Source: Phlegmacium glaucopus
Lineage: Eukaryota; Basidiomycota; Agaricomycetes; Agaricales; Cortinariaceae
Assembly: GCA_015039465.1 (NCBI GenBank)
Contig: MU130539.1
Coordinates: forward strand, 224,825-288,824
Length of the DNA: 64,000 bases
Direction: 5' to 3'
Shown piece after piece: positions 12,163-25,001 of the stretch; the first letter of the stretch is position 1, and each line of letters opens with the position of its first letter. Under the pieces are notes generated by a model. The model ran no database searches. It was not told the origin of the DNA and worked only from the letters and a program-made list of their open reading frames with translations. The position numbers were made by a program, and so were the translations under genes.

Positions 12163-15100
12163 ATGGACAGTTTATTTGGTCGCAAGAAGTCCCGACCTCG
12201 GCAATCCTCGGTCTCTCTTCAGGATCTCAATGAACGATCGGTTCCCTATGATAAACTCTCAGCCCCTTCCCGCTCGCCAATAGCTGTGGGTACTATCAAC
12301 CAAGGATTAAAAGGAATATCTGCTCCAAGCACAAACCCGGCGCTCACAACTTCTGGGACTGAGCTAAACAGGTTTACTATGCAGCGAAGCAAGCTGGAAA
12401 GGGACACTCTATACGAACGGCATTTGCGGCAAGACTCCCCCAGCGAATCTATTTCAACGGGGGACTCCTTGACACTATACTCTGATCCTAATGAAGCCTC
12501 ATCAAGTAGAGTTCTTTCGCCGCATTCACAGTCGACGCAATTACACCGGAGTGAAGCATCAACTTCGTCCTCGCGAAGCGAAAATATGCCAGACTTTGGC
12601 CAGTACTCCGTGTCACCGCTATATAACAGCTTCGCAACTGTACGGCCCATGTCAGCAGTATCATCACGATCCGACATAAACCGAAACTCGAAATATACCC
12701 CCTCACTTGCTTCGCCCGATGGAGGTCCACACCATTCACATCTATCACAATTCTACCATCGGAATCACCTTAGCGAAAGTTTTCAATTTCCTCGACCCGA
12801 AACGGATGAAGAAATTGAACTTCTCTTCGAGAACGTTAAGCGCACCCGTGATCTGGCTGTACTTCCGAATCTTTCAGTGGATCAAAAATGGCACATGGTC
12901 TACAACGACATGCAGATCCGATGGAGAGAAGAGAAACAGCGGGAAGAACAATCGCGAAAACAGAATGAAGCAGGGCAACCTGGAGCCATAATGACAGAAT
13001 CTCCCGAGTGGTACATCAAGAGATTCCTTGACAAGACTATTACAGCAAAGCAGGCAGGAGGCTTACTCGTGTCCCTTCGCAGCAGAGAGGTTAGGTACGA
13101 GTCGTCTTTAGCGGGTTTTGCGCCTTTTGTTTATGAATTATAGCTGGTTTCAGCACTTTATCTCAATTCAAGGAACGTCGGTTCTAGCTCAAACCCTCCA
13201 ACATATTAGCCGTAAAGGATCGTCAAGGTAGTTGACCCCTTCCTTTTTAGCCTTCACGTCTGAGCTATATACGTTGTTCTACCCTCAAAGACAGGAAACT
13301 GATATTAACCTGGAGTATGAAATTGTGAAATGCCTCAGGACAATCCTCAATAATAAGGTGCCTTACAATTTTTTGCAATTTTACTAGGTCTTTAAGCGGC
13401 ACACTTTCTTCTATGTTTAGGATGCAGCGAATGAGGCTTTGACTCACCCGTCCATTGTCACCCAAATAACTTCGTCGCTCACGTCGCCTCACCTTCCCAC
13501 TCGTAAATCGCTCCTCGATCTTCTCTGTTTTTTGACATACTGGAACGACGGGGAGGCTCATGGTCTTGTCTTAGCAGCTCTTGAGGCCCTAAGTACTTCA
13601 CACAATGAAGGCGGGGGTTGCTACGATTCCTGGTTCAAATCTTTGGAGCATAGCCTTTCAGGGAGGGGAATGATGGGTAGTCTGGTAGGGGCTAGCGAAG
13701 AAATCAAGCGAACAGGCGGCATTGATAGTTCCTTAAATGAATATGCGGTTTGTTCTTTTGCCTGAATTCTCGCATAGCTGCTAACTTTATGCCTTCTGAT
13801 GTCTGCCTAGTTCACTAATCTGCTTCTTATCAATGGTATTCTCTCCATAATGGATGATTTTGACCTCAGATTCCACCATCGCTCACAAATGGAATCGGCG
13901 GGTTTACAAAAAATCATCGAGCTATGCATGCATTTTGGGGTACCCAGTATCGACATACAGATCAAAAGGATTCAATCGCTGTTCGCGGAGGACGAGGAAA
14001 TACTACGTCAACGTTTGGATCAGGGTATTCTTCAAGACCTAACCAACCCTCAAGATGTCTTCAATGCCATCTATGCGAAAACGGATGGTACGAGAGCCCG
14101 CAATTATTTCTTGTCGATGATGCAACACTTGCTCTTGATTCGAGAAGACGGTCAATCATTGGTTCATTACTACCGACTTCTGGATTCAATTGTTACCGAT
14201 GTCGTCCTGGATAATAAACTTGGTGGCGCGGAACAACGTATGGGGCGCTCAGTAGACAGAATTATAGCTCAGTTCAACGATGCAGATCGGTACCAGGCAA
14301 TGGAAGATGAAGCTAACAAAGCTCGAGCATTGGCTGTACAGTTAAAATTGGAAAAGGAGGCATTAGAAGACGAAATATCACAAGGGCACGATGGGTTGGT
14401 GGGAAACCTCAAGGTTCACATAGCAAGTTTGGAGGAGAAACTATCCGTGTCCAGGGAGACTACTTCCAGGCTACATAGTCAAATAGCAGACCAAAGGACT
14501 TCCTACGAGCAGAAGATTGCCCAGCTTGAGGCACAAATCATGGAGTTGTTTAGGATGTTGAAGGAAGTAGGAAAAGATGTTGAGACAATCTTGGATGGAG
14601 GAGGAATGGATCGCAAATCCCTTGTTCAAACCTTGGAGCGCAAATTTCAACGACATAGAACAATCAGTATACTCGAAGGAAAGGAGTTTCCCAACGGGCG
14701 GCAACAACAAAAGGATGTCGATGCGGTTAATGCCTTGGATGACGATGATGAAGATACTGAGGCGACGCCTAGAAAATTCAGCCTTAGAAAATCCAAGATT
14801 ACAGGTAGTGTTGGCAAAAGAGGCCATAAAGGCCATTCAGACAGCAAAATTGTAATCGTAGATGACAGTGGACGGGTTTCACAGTTTATGGATGCAGATG
14901 AAGCGGATGCTCTAGAACAAGTACAGCAGCAACTTGCTGCTGGTGCGAAGCTCGTAAGTCCTAACGTTTAGGTTTCAGGGGAAGCTGTGTTTTATTAAAT
15001 ACTTTAGACAGTACTCTCCTCATATTGGCTCAATTTCTGGTTCTAGGAGCATTCGTGGTTCCCCACGCCGCACGGAACGAGCTCAATTCAACGATACGTT

Positions 15101-17788
15101 TAAACCTGGCTACCTGCTGGCGCCTAAACCTGATGATACTATATCCAACGATTCAGCTGACTTGAGCCGTTCATCATCTCCTGGGAATGATCTTGAAAAC
15201 GAATATCATCGGTCGACCCGCGGCGTCCTTGTTGATCGCAGTATGTCTACATCTCTTAGTTCTCGTGTTCCAGTATCTGGGTCCCTAGCCGAACAGCTCA
15301 ATAAACAGATCTTGTTGAGAAGGAAATCTTTATCAAATCGCGACGGTAGTACCCTCGAAACCTCATCACTGCCTGTGACATTTGAAGACACCTCGAGAGC
15401 CCTACCTCCGCCTCCACCTCCGCCTCCACCTCCACCTCCACCGCCACCGCCACCGCCACCACCCCATACAAAGGGGACAATCTTTCGACNNNNNNNNNNN
15501 NNNNNNNNNNNNNNNNNNNNNNNNNNNNNNNNNNNNNNNNNNNNNNNNNNNNNNNNNNNNNNNNNNNNNNNNNNNNNNNNNNNNNNNNNACCGCCGCCAC
15601 CCCTCCCAGGTTCCAGAGGTATGCTATTATCAATACCAAGTCCTCCGCCGCCACCACTTCCACCACCTTCAAATTCAACTCTCAGCTCTGTTGACGGCTC
15701 GGCCCGTACAGCTATGCTAGGCTTACATCTGAGTGCTTTCATTGGGGCTCGCAAAGAGATGCCCATAACTCCTGGTACCAAGATGAAGCAACTACAGTGG
15801 GACAAACTTCCACAGCAACAAGTCAGCAAAACTTTATGGCAAGACGACGAGTCACAAAAAGAGCAAGAGATGCTGCAAAAGTTACAAGTAGATGGTGTTT
15901 GGATGGAAATGGAAGAAAACTTCAAGGCGAAGCAACTTGTTATCAAGCTTATGGGCAAGCTTTCGTGGAACTTCATCTAGCCCTGTCCTAGCTAATCCAT
16001 GCAATTAGATCGTCGGAAATGCGCGGAGTTGAGGAGCGTCCTAGACATGGAAACAAAGAAAAAAGTTGGTGAGTATGAATTCTTTCAGATACCGTACGAG
16101 AGGCTCAAGTTTAACGGGCAGAAATACTCATCCAGCTGGTCAAAAGACTGGAACCTGAAGAAATCGCTCACAAGCTCCAACAATTTGATCCAGGAATGTG
16201 TACACAGGCATTCCTCAGCGAATTGAAGCGCGTTCTTCCGTCTCCAGAAGAAGTCAGTTTTTTTTTCCTTGGTGTAAATATTCTATTTTACGCCGAGAAC
16301 CATAGGTTGGCAAGCTGAATGTATACCGGAATGCAGAACCCTCAGAGCTTGCAGAACTCCATCCCTCTGATCGATTAATGGTTCAACTTATCAAGATAGA
16401 CAGGCTTGGCCCTCGCATTGAAGGCATGCTATATAAACTTTCTTTCGATGATAGTTGGGCTTTATTAGATGAGGTTATTTTTCTAGTTCCCTATTCCCGA
16501 CCGTTTACTGAGATTTATTTCTTCAGGGGGCCAGAAAACTTTCCGAAGCTGGACGCAGCCTTCTCGGCGCTAAGCGTTTCAAGCAACTGCTTTCAGTGCG
16601 TTGATTCCCTTTCCTAAAATATGTCACCGACCAGTCTCACGTCTTCCAATCAGCTTATACTACTCATTGGCAATTATATGAACGGTACCGGTATTAAAGG
16701 CGGTGCTTTTGGCTTTCGCGTAAGCAGTATCAATAAGGTAAGCCTATTTAGAGGTAAGTTCTTCTTGAGGCTCAAAAGTTGTTCAGTTGGTAGACACCAA
16801 GTCCGTTAACAACACCACACTTCTCAACTTTCTGGAACGCACAGTGGCTAAGCATTTCCCGGAGATGGAGGAATTTATGGAAGAGTTGGAGAAGCCAGCT
16901 GAGGCATACCGAGGTCTGTCTCAGAAAGTTTGTGGTCATCTGTAATACTTATAGTGTCCAAAGTGAATCTTCAAGATATCCGGAAAGATCTTTCAGACTT
17001 GCAACATGGTCTTGTTCGCATCCGACAAGAGTTGGTTGAACATTTCACCGATCTTGACGACAAGGACCGTTACGGCAAACAAATGTGGGCCTTTTACAAC
17101 AAGGCTAACGTTCAGCTAGAAGATTTGGTTGATGATGTGAGACACGCTGACACAACTTTAGTCGATGCCATCAAATACTATGGGGAAGAGGATAAGAACA
17201 TGTCATCCTCGGAATTTTATGGCATATTCAAGACCTTTGTCACATCATATAAGGTTCGCTCGATTCAGTGGCTTTATTGGCATTAATTCTGAGCGAACAG
17301 CATAGAAATGCAAATTGCAAAATCAAACGATCGCCGAAGAGAAGTCGGCCCTAGAGAGACGCAGACAAGCCCATGAGGAAAGCCGATCCAACCGTCAAAA
17401 AGAACGAGAGGCTGCAGATGAGGATGGGGGTGCACTTGAAAAGCTGCTTACAGATCTCCGCAATGGCGATACAATCTCTCGCAAAGCTCGCAGGCGTCGG
17501 CCTGCTCCCAATGGTCACTTATTGTCGGCGCTTCCGTTAAATCTAGACAGTCCAACTTCAAGTAATGATACATCGCATATTGCGCGAGATATGCTGGCAA
17601 GACTTCAATCCGACGGATTTGTGGCGACTCCTCCATCAGTAGCGGTGCAGCATCGGCGTCGAAGACGACGGACAGAACAAAATTTTGATAGCGAAGAAAT
17701 GTCTGGTTCCCCACTTGCGATTGAAATCCAAGGAAGCAATGAAGGTTCTGCGTCCGAAACACAAGATCTGCCACCAGGTACACCCTGA
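12163..17788 (+). CDS. BNI1: Diaphanous-related formin, Bni1/SepA type (contains assembly gap)
   Basis: Rho-regulated actin nucleator that builds actin cables for polarized growth, septation and myosin V transport. A long Ser-rich N-terminus (MDSLFGRKKSRPRQ) leads into the GTPase-binding/FH3 region (TDEEIELLFENVKRTRDLA...EWYIKRFLDK, about residues 215-300) and continues over several exons. A coiled coil at about 14.3-14.6 kb follows. The FH1 region at 15400-15680 is a run of prolines interrupted by 100 N. FH2 starts at PITPGTKMKQLQWDKLP and runs to about 17.3 kb (MNGTGIKGGAFGFR, KSVNNTTLLNFLERTV). The tail carries a diaphanous autoregulatory motif GALEKLLTDLRNGD followed by RKARRRR. The stop is at 17786-17788. 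Intron borders near 13.1-13.8 kb were not fully resolved. Confidence 0.93.
15490..15589. other. Assembly gap of 100 N
   Basis: Exactly 100 unknown bases lie within the CCA/CCG/CCT repeats that encode the formin FH1 polyproline tract. The round length suggests a placeholder, so the true FH1 length and the reading frame through it are unknown. Confidence 0.99.
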
Positions 17789-18358
17789 CTTCCGTCTTAT
17801 TTTATTTCGTATTGCCACCATATTGGTACCATTTACGTATATCCATAATTTATGAGTTCACATGGAGAGCCGAGCAACAACACTTGCAGTTGTAATCTAG
17901 TCCCTGTTATAGTGAGGAGCCCAGTTTGGTAGGCCAAATATTACAGGCTCCTGCCCATCTGTCGTTTTCGGGGTTTACAAAAGAAAACAAGCTTCATCGC
18001 AGGAACTTTGACTTGTATACAATTTATGACGATGATACAATCATTGATCTGATCATTATTTCATTCGGTTTTCATAGTACTAGGTATCCAAGAATTGAAA
18101 AAGAGGGAGAAGAGAGGAAAAAATGGAAAAGCATGCCTAATTGCTGGTGAATAACCTTGTGCATTTTGCATGCATGTCATTGACATCAGCAATTTGTCAA
18201 TTTAGTTTCCGGTTTCCAGTGGTTTTTTTGGGGTTTTTGGGTTTTGAGAAACCTGGAAACCAGAAATGGAAAAAGTAGTTACTATATTTAATCTACTAGA
18301 ATAATAACTATTAAGTCTAGGACTAGCAAACACTAGTGGGGAATTAAGTGCACAGAGA
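17789..18358. other. Intergenic sequence downstream of formin
   Basis: No gene seen. AT-rich, with a T/G-rich patch at 18195-18270 (repeated GGTTT and GGGTTTT motifs) that has a related, inverted partner at 18600-18690 on the other side of the hairpin element at 18359-18505. The two may be ends of a degenerate repeat. Confidence 0.4.
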
Positions 18359-18505
18359 GGTGGCCTTTATATAATCAACTGGCCTCAGGGTTAGTTTGTT
18401 AGAAGCTCCCAGAATATTCCATTGTTCCGATTTGTTCCGATTGTCAACATTGATGGAATGTTCTAGCAAACTAACCCTGAGGCCTTTTTGTTATATAAGG
18501 CCACC
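18359..18505. mobile_element. MITE-like inverted-repeat element, 147 bp
   Basis: The left arm GGTGGCCTTTATATAATC...GGCCTCAGGGTTAGTTTG and the right arm CAAACTAACCCTGAGGCC...TTATATAAGGCCACC are reverse complements over about 45-50 bp with a few mismatches, leaving a short loop. This is a fold-back typical of small miniature transposons. I could not define a target duplication, so it may also be a decayed hairpin. Confidence 0.6.
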
Positions 18506-19537
18506 ACTTTTTGTTCAATTGACCCACTGGCATCTGCTGCCAGCTGGTTGTATATACTCTTATTATGTAATACATATATATAACATGTGAGATTTCCAGG
18601 AAATGGGACCTAGGTCTCCAAGTTTCTGAGTTTCCTGGTTTTTGTTGGTTTTTGTTGGTTTTTTGGGTTCAGAAACCAGTAAAAACTAAAATGCAGGATT
18701 ACTGATGACTTGTGTGTACACCATATTTTTATACTTCTTTTGTAGTGTGTATGATGCTGAATAACTCCTGTATTATAGTTGCATGGCTATTAATTAGATT
18801 AAGGTCTAGTATTTGGTAGCCTGACAGTCTCAATGTATGAATCTGTAGGCATGGCAGATCACATGTGGCTGTGCAGGCAAGAAATTTACATTCAGAACAA
18901 TTTCTTGTCCAGTAGACTAGTAAAGGTTGATTTGTTTGCAAGACCCCAGGTATATTTTTTCATTTCACACACCCCCTTGTAACTTGTTTGTTTGTAAATT
19001 AAAAATTTGGGAGCATAATAATTTAAGCTGAAGTAATGGGCAAGTAATGGGAGTAAAATGTTCCAGTTGGCAGATAATGGAGGCCTCTGATTGGCTGTGG
19101 TAGATAACAGTAGTAGTACATCAGTTAGTAGTTACAAGTACATTACAGTCAGATACTAGGCTGGCCATAGTCTTAGGCAGATGTGCTGCATTGTGTCATG
19201 TTTGAATAACAGAGTGATGGTTGAGATGAAAGTGTGTCTGGTAAACACAGTCAACTTTAACATCCTCCCAGAATGAACAGTGAGACTCACAAATGCCTTT
19301 ATTGTCCTGCTTGATTAGGGTTGCTGATGTCCAGTTCAGAACCAAAGTTTGAACCAGACTTTTGAGAACTGGACCAAAAGTTCGGTCCAAAGTTTGGAAT
19401 TTGGCTGAACTGGACCTCAAGTCCAGTTCAAGGTTCAGCAGGAGGGTAAAGTGCTGAACATGTCTGAACTTGGTCTGAACTGGGCCTTACATAACCGTCA
19501 ACAATTGATGATTTAATGCCGTCTCAGGCCTCAGGAG
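18506..19537. other. AT-rich intergenic sequence, no gene seen
   Basis: Contains T/G-rich repeats near 18640-18690 and repeats of a CAGTTC/GAACTG kind near 19330-19500, which resemble the neighbouring hAT-type ends. The last eight bases (19530-19537, CTCAGGAG) directly abut the element that starts at 19538. Confidence 0.4.
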
Positions 19538-21143
19538 TAGTGATGCCAAAGTTCAGTTCTGAACTGATGCAAGAACTGAGAACCGAAAGAACCGAACCAT
19601 TGGTGCAGGTTCAGTTCAGTTCGGTCCAGGGATTTTGGGCTGTCGGTCTGGTTCTTGGTTCTGATATTTTCAAAATTTTGAGAACTGTGTTTGAACTGGT
19701 TTGAACCGAACTTTCTATCAATATTTTTTTCTAATTTTTCTGCACAGAATTAAATTTATAATTGATAAAATATGGTTAGGCACCAGACAAGCGCCAGACC
19801 CAATGTTTTGGGAGTCAGAGTTTGAAAAATATCAAGGCAGCGACACCAGTGACAACATCAACAACATCAACAACATCCACTGGTGAGTCATTTTTTGGTA
19901 AGTTTCTTAGTTTAATTAATGTACTACATACACTACAACAACATACAGTGATGATAATGATGGACATGGACGACAACCACCACAAACAATAACAATACAC
20001 ACAACAACAACAATCACAACAATCACAACTTGAAGCACAGGCACTACCCCTTGTAAGGTATGCTCTAAATTTAAATTTAATTATGATGTAAACTACAGCA
20101 GACAGATAATCATGAACAAAAATGGCAACAAACAAATATCAACCAACAAACAAATGTCAACAATAAATGATGAAGATGGACAAATGAAACAATGACTGAA
20201 ATGATGAAGATGGATGAATGAATCAATGAGAGATGATGAGTGAATGAATGAATGCATGACAAACAAGCAAACAAGCAAACAACCAAATGAACGATAGCAA
20301 CAAATGAATGAATAACAACGGTGACGAACAAACCATTGCATTTTCATTTTTTCAAATTCAAATTTAATTCTAATGAAAACTAAAGCAGACAAATTATGAT
20401 GAACACATTGAATGAATGGTGATGAAAGAATGTCGACAACAAACAAATGTCAATGAAATGACAATGCCGCCTTCTATTTTCTTCAAGTTTCTTGTCTATG
20501 TCCACTCTCTCCTTTGTATTGTCACAAAATACCAGCACCCCAACTTATCCACCATCTCACCACATCACGATGATGAGCACTACCCCCCTGTAAGTATGTT
20601 TGCTAATCCTTACTTAATTCTAATGTAAACTACAACAGATGAACTGGTTGGCCAGAAGAAGAGTTCCAATGCAGACCTCTTCTTCACTAACAGGCTCTCC
20701 GACTCATCTTCCACCTCCAACTCCTCCAACACTTCCACCCACCAACAATACCATTCCCATACCCCTGGCACCATTGACACAGATCAATCATGACTAATCA
20801 AACTTTGAATGGACTTGTAAGTAATGCCAGGCATAAAACCACAGCCCTCAACTGATACTGCTACAATGACTTGTATTCTGTGCAAAGGGTACATGATCCA
20901 CTTAGTAGTTTACTTTATTAGGCTACCAGTACTGTCATAATGAATAAATACATATGAATTTGGGGTTTTTTTTCATTGGTTCGACGGTTCAAACCAGTTC
21001 TAAAACTGAACAGAACTGACAGAACTGGTTCTTTTGGTTCCAGTTCCAGTTCTGGTTCAGTTCAGCCAGGAACCTTCCAGTTTGGTCCTCAGTTCTCCAA
21101 AAATAGTTGAAGAACCAAACTGAACCAAACTTTGGTAATACTA
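19538..21143. mobile_element. Non-autonomous hAT-type element (1.6 kb)
   Basis: The left tip TAGTGATGCCAAAGTTCAG and the right tip (reverse complement) TAGTATTACCAAAGTTTGG fit the TAGNG start of hAT transposons. Both ends are followed by many copies of GGTTC/GAACC-type motifs. The interior has ACAACA/ACAACAACC microsatellites and no transposase. The right 640 bp (20503-21143) is nearly repeated at 57802-58446. The 8-bp flanks of this copy do not match each other (CTCAGGAG on the left, AGTAATAC on the right), which is unusual and discussed in the findings. Confidence 0.75.
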
Positions 21144-21497
21144 AGTAATACTGACTCCTAGTAACCAATTAATAGGTCCTAAGTTGGAGATTTCAAAGTG
21201 TTCTGTGAGTTGCTTCTGGATTAAAGTGTTTGCAGTGTCTGAGGAATTTGTGATGACAGTAAAATTGTCAGTTGCAGCAGCAACAATTGTGAATAAGATA
21301 ACTGTTGCATTTGTTTCCCCAATAAGTATCATGGGAAATTGATAGTTGGAGCGAATATATGGGCACTATATTTCTAGGTGACAAGATAACCCAAATAAGG
21401 TTTTCTTGTTTGTGAGAAGGGCTTTTGCAGGTGGTGCAATTTGCATGAAAATCAGCACTTTGGGACTGAGCTGGTTGGCTGACCAATGGGACACATT
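21144..21497. other. Transposon remnant with a short RT-like frame
   Basis: The reverse strand at 21141-21332 encodes TLIQKQLTEHFEISNLGPINWLLGVSIT, which resembles the end of a Copia-type reverse transcriptase (segment near GPINWLLGV). It is too short and broken to classify further. Confidence 0.45.
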
Positions 21498-22901
21498 ATC
21501 ATGCACCAATACTGATTGGTAGCATGAGAAGAAAGCTTAAAAGTTGCCATCATGAAAATAAGTGGACTTTGAATTCACTTACCTATTTTGGAAGCGGCCC
21601 TGAATTGCGTTCCTGGTCAATAAAATCATTTGTTCAACATTATCATCCTCATTGCTCATCATATCCTCAATGTCTGTCATCATGCTCTCCATCATTTACA
21701 CTATTGACATGCTCCTAAACATCTACCATCCATTTGTTCCTTGGCTAGCAATACAACAAAGCAATCAATCTACTATTCACATCGGTCATCAGCTCACATT
21801 TGATCATATCTTTGGTCCATCATTTCAAGAACAGCCCCTTTATGGATGCATCAGCTACATCTCCCATTATGTCAGAGGCTTTGTCATTGTTGTTGTGGCT
21901 ATGGACCCACAAGTTTTCACTTCAGCCATCTATCTTGCCATCCCCTTGCTCTTGGATCGCACTCAGTCCCCTATCCTCGATTATCTACCTCTTATCTTAT
22001 CATTCACTGCCAAAACCATCATTCACACAGTACATGAAGCCTTCCCACCCTCTTTATGACAACTTAGGAAGTCCAGGAGGATCATGACTAAGCAGGAATT
22101 GCAGATGAATCAGCAGCAGAGGATTATTCTTGCAGTGTGTCAAGTGTTATCAAGGCTGCGCAACATGGGACCATGGGCAAGTAGTGTTTTCTCGGGAACA
22201 AGGCTGTGCCTTTCAAGTGTTGACTCAGGACCTTTCACATTTTTGACATGACCACACGCCTATGGAGTTGATATATTTTTGCTATTGGACTATGTACACT
22301 GCCTTCTTTTCTTTTCTCTTGCACTTTGACACTTTACAGAGTTTTTTTATTGTTCCTTCTTCTTTTCCATTGTTCTTTTCTTCTCGCAGCTGTCCTCTCT
22401 TTATCTTTCTTCCTTTGACAGCACATACTTCTTTCTTTTTATTGTTCTACATAGCCTCATCCTTAGGGTATAAATACTGCTCTTTTGTACCAGGATAAGT
22501 AGTTGCCTTCAATTCATTCTTAGTCCCCAACAGTCATCATCTCAGTGGAATTCCAGTGAATTCCTCCCTCAAGTTTGCTTTTTTATCCTTTTACTGTCAA
22601 TCTATCCCTCTACTGCTATAGTCTTGCTGAAGTCTCTACCATCCACATCCACATCCTCTACTCTCTTCGCTTTTTTTAGCCTTTTATCTGTCACTGTCCC
22701 CTACTGTCAACAGCTATAGTCTTGCTGAAGACTTTCTCATTCATCCTCATCCTCCTCATCTCTATTCTTTCTCCCTACCTCTGTGTGTTACAAGTCTAAG
22801 GCTAAGCCTTCCCTAAACAAATAACAGGGAGACTCTTGACCTAAAGACTGGTCCGCTGCTCCCTGGTTGGTGTTTTATAACAACACAAACAATGATTTAT
22901 A
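21498..22901 (+). repeat. 1.4-kb LTR-like unit, copy 1
   Basis: Begins ATCATGCACCAATACTGATT and ends CAACACAAACAATGATTTATA. It includes a promoter-like GGGTATAAATACTGCTC at about 22465, as in the U3-R part of an LTR. A 130-160 residue reading frame in the first half is broken here by a frameshift. Similar copies lie at 23648-25001, 39086-40254, 41913-43385, 47880-49632, 58655-58790 and 63111-64000. Its ends lack the usual TG...CA. Confidence 0.75.
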
Positions 22902-23231
22902 TTGTGATGCAAAGGTGTTCAGCTTTCAAATCCAAAATCTGAAGCTGAAGGGCCTGAGAAAGTCCTGAGCATCTGGACAACTCAATTTTTTTGGCAGATG
23001 AATGCTGAAATTCAAACCAGCTGTACCAGCCAGAGTGAAACTCCCAACTGGCAGGTTGGAATAAGGCAAAGGAGGCCAAGCTGTCAACCTGAATCAAGTT
23101 CACTCTGGGTCCAGAATCTCTCATTTGAGTGTTTCATCAGTCCAAACACAATGGTACATTTATTTTAACAAGCAATGTAGAGTCAAGAAAACATGAAAGT
23201 GGTTAAGCTACAGAGACACAGGTATGAAATT
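22902..23231. other. Spacer between inverted LTR-like units, no gene seen
   Basis: Noncoding flank downstream (on the minus strand) of the tyrosine recombinase fragment. No motif recognised. Confidence 0.35.
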
Positions 23232-23647
23232 TTAACCATCGGCAGGAGTAATGAGGCTCAATGAAATGTTATGATCAGTGCAAAAGCGTTCAAAAATGGA
23301 TTCCAGTTCGGTGATGTGGCTCTTCTTGTAAGCTTTTGAGGTACTCATAGGCAATATCTCTTCAATCTGACACCAATATATGAGAAAGGCAAGGAACATC
23401 CAACCTCCAATAGCAGCCACAATTTTGGGTGGAACACCAGCCAACAAGAGTTCAACTGCGCCCCCTATCTGGAAGCTATGCCCCAAAATGTGAGCGAGGT
23501 GCGCAGACTTCCAAATTGATGTGACAAAAGTGAGAAAATCCTGCTTGAACATGTTCTTGGCACCACCTGATGATGAATGGTATGCAAATAAGGAGAAAGT
23601 TGGTGGAACATTACAATTGACTGCCAAGTGGTTCTGCAGTGCTGCGC
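23232..23647 (-). pseudogene. Tyrosine recombinase fragment (basidiomycete retroelement type)
   Basis: The C-terminal part of a tyrosine recombinase. The block HILGHSFQIGGAVELLLAGV followed by PPKIVAAIGGW and FLIYWCQIEEILP matches the box II region of recombinases common in basidiomycete DIRS/Crypton-like elements. The usual catalytic HSFR is HSFQ here, a change that a CpG transition (CGA to CAA) explains, so it is probably inactive. The 5' part is cut by the LTR-like unit starting at 23648. Confidence 0.7.
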
Positions 23648-25001
23648 TATAAATCATTGTTGTTGTTGTATATAAACACCAACCAGAGAGCAGTGGGCCA
23701 GACCTTAGGTCAAGAGACTCCCTGTTGTTTGTTTAGGGAAGGTATAACCTTGACTTTTAACACACAGAGGTAAGGGGAAAGAATAGAGAAGAGAAGGAGG
23801 AGGATGAAGGTCTTGGAAGATGAATGAGGTATAAGACGAGGATGAGGATGAGCAAGAGAGAGTCTTCAGTAAGACTATAGCGGTTGAGGGATAGGGGATA
23901 GATTGACAGTAAGGGGCAAGAAAAGCGAACTTAAGGGAGGAATTCACTGGAATTCCACTGAGATGATGAAAGTGGGGGGTAAGAATGAATTGAACTGAAC
24001 TACCTATCCTGGTACAAAAGAGCAGTATTTATACCCTAAGGATGAGGCTATGTAAAACAATAAAAAAGAAAGAAGTACATGCTGTCAAAGGAAGAATGAT
24101 GAAGAGAGGACAGCTGTGAGAAGAAAAGAACAATGGAAAAGAAAAGGAACAGTAAAATAATCTGTAAAGTGTCAAAGTGCGAGAGAAAAGAAAAGAAGGC
24201 AGTGTACATAGTCCAATAGCAAAAATATATTGACTCCATAGGCGTGTGGTCATGTCAAAATATGAAAGGTCCTGAGTCAACACTTGAAAGGCGCAGCCTT
24301 GTTCCTGAGAAAACACTACTTGCCCATGGTCCCATGTCGCGCAGCCTTGATAACACTTGACACACTGCAAGAATAATCCTCTGCTGCTGATTCATCTGCA
24401 ATTCCTGCTTAGTCGTGATCCTCCTGGACTTCCTAAATTGTCATAAAGAGGGTGGGAAGGCTTCAGATACCGCGTGAATGATGGTTTTGGCAGTGAATGA
24501 TAAGATAAGAGGTAGATGAGTGAGGATAGGGGACTGAGTGAGATCCAGGAGTGAGGGATGGCAAGATAGATGGCTGAAGTGAAAACTTGTGGGTCCATAG
24601 CCACAACAACAATGACAAAGCCTTTGACATAATGGGAGATGTGGCTGATGTGTCCATAAACGGGCCGTTCTTGAAATGATGGACCAAAGATACGATCAAA
24701 CGCGAGCCGATGACCGATGCGAATAGTAGATTGATCGCTTTGTTGTATCACTAGCCAAGGGACAAACAGATGGTAGATGTTAAGGAGCATGTCGATAGTG
24801 TAAATGATAGACAACATAGTGGAAGACATTGAGGATATGATGAGTGATGAGGATGTTATCGTTGAATGAATGATTTTGTTGACCAGGAACACGATTCAGG
24901 GCTGCTTCCAAAATAGGTAAGTGAATTCAAAGTCCGCTTATTTTCATGATGGCAACTTTTAAGCTTTGTTCTCACGCTACCAATCAGTATTGGTGCGCGA
25001 T
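23648..25001 (-). repeat. 1.4-kb LTR-like unit, copy 2 (inverted relative to copy 1)
   Basis: Minus-strand copy running from GCGCGAT-end at 25001 to TATAAATC at 23648. It has kept CpG sites that copy 1 has lost (for example in the 24690-24720 stretch) and keeps a 166-residue frame (24392-24892). It interrupts a tyrosine recombinase remnant on the left and a DIRS RNase H region on the right. No target duplication is visible. Confidence 0.75.

Noticed and set aside
24392..24892. 166-residue frame in the LTR-like unit as a host membrane protein
   Set aside because: Same frame is present, variably broken, in several repeat copies; it is part of the repeat. Whether it was ever coding is unknown.
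21498..25001. Inverted units as the inverted terminal repeats of a DIRS element
   Set aside because: The same unit occurs as a single insertion with a 5-bp duplication at 41913-43385, so it moves independently.
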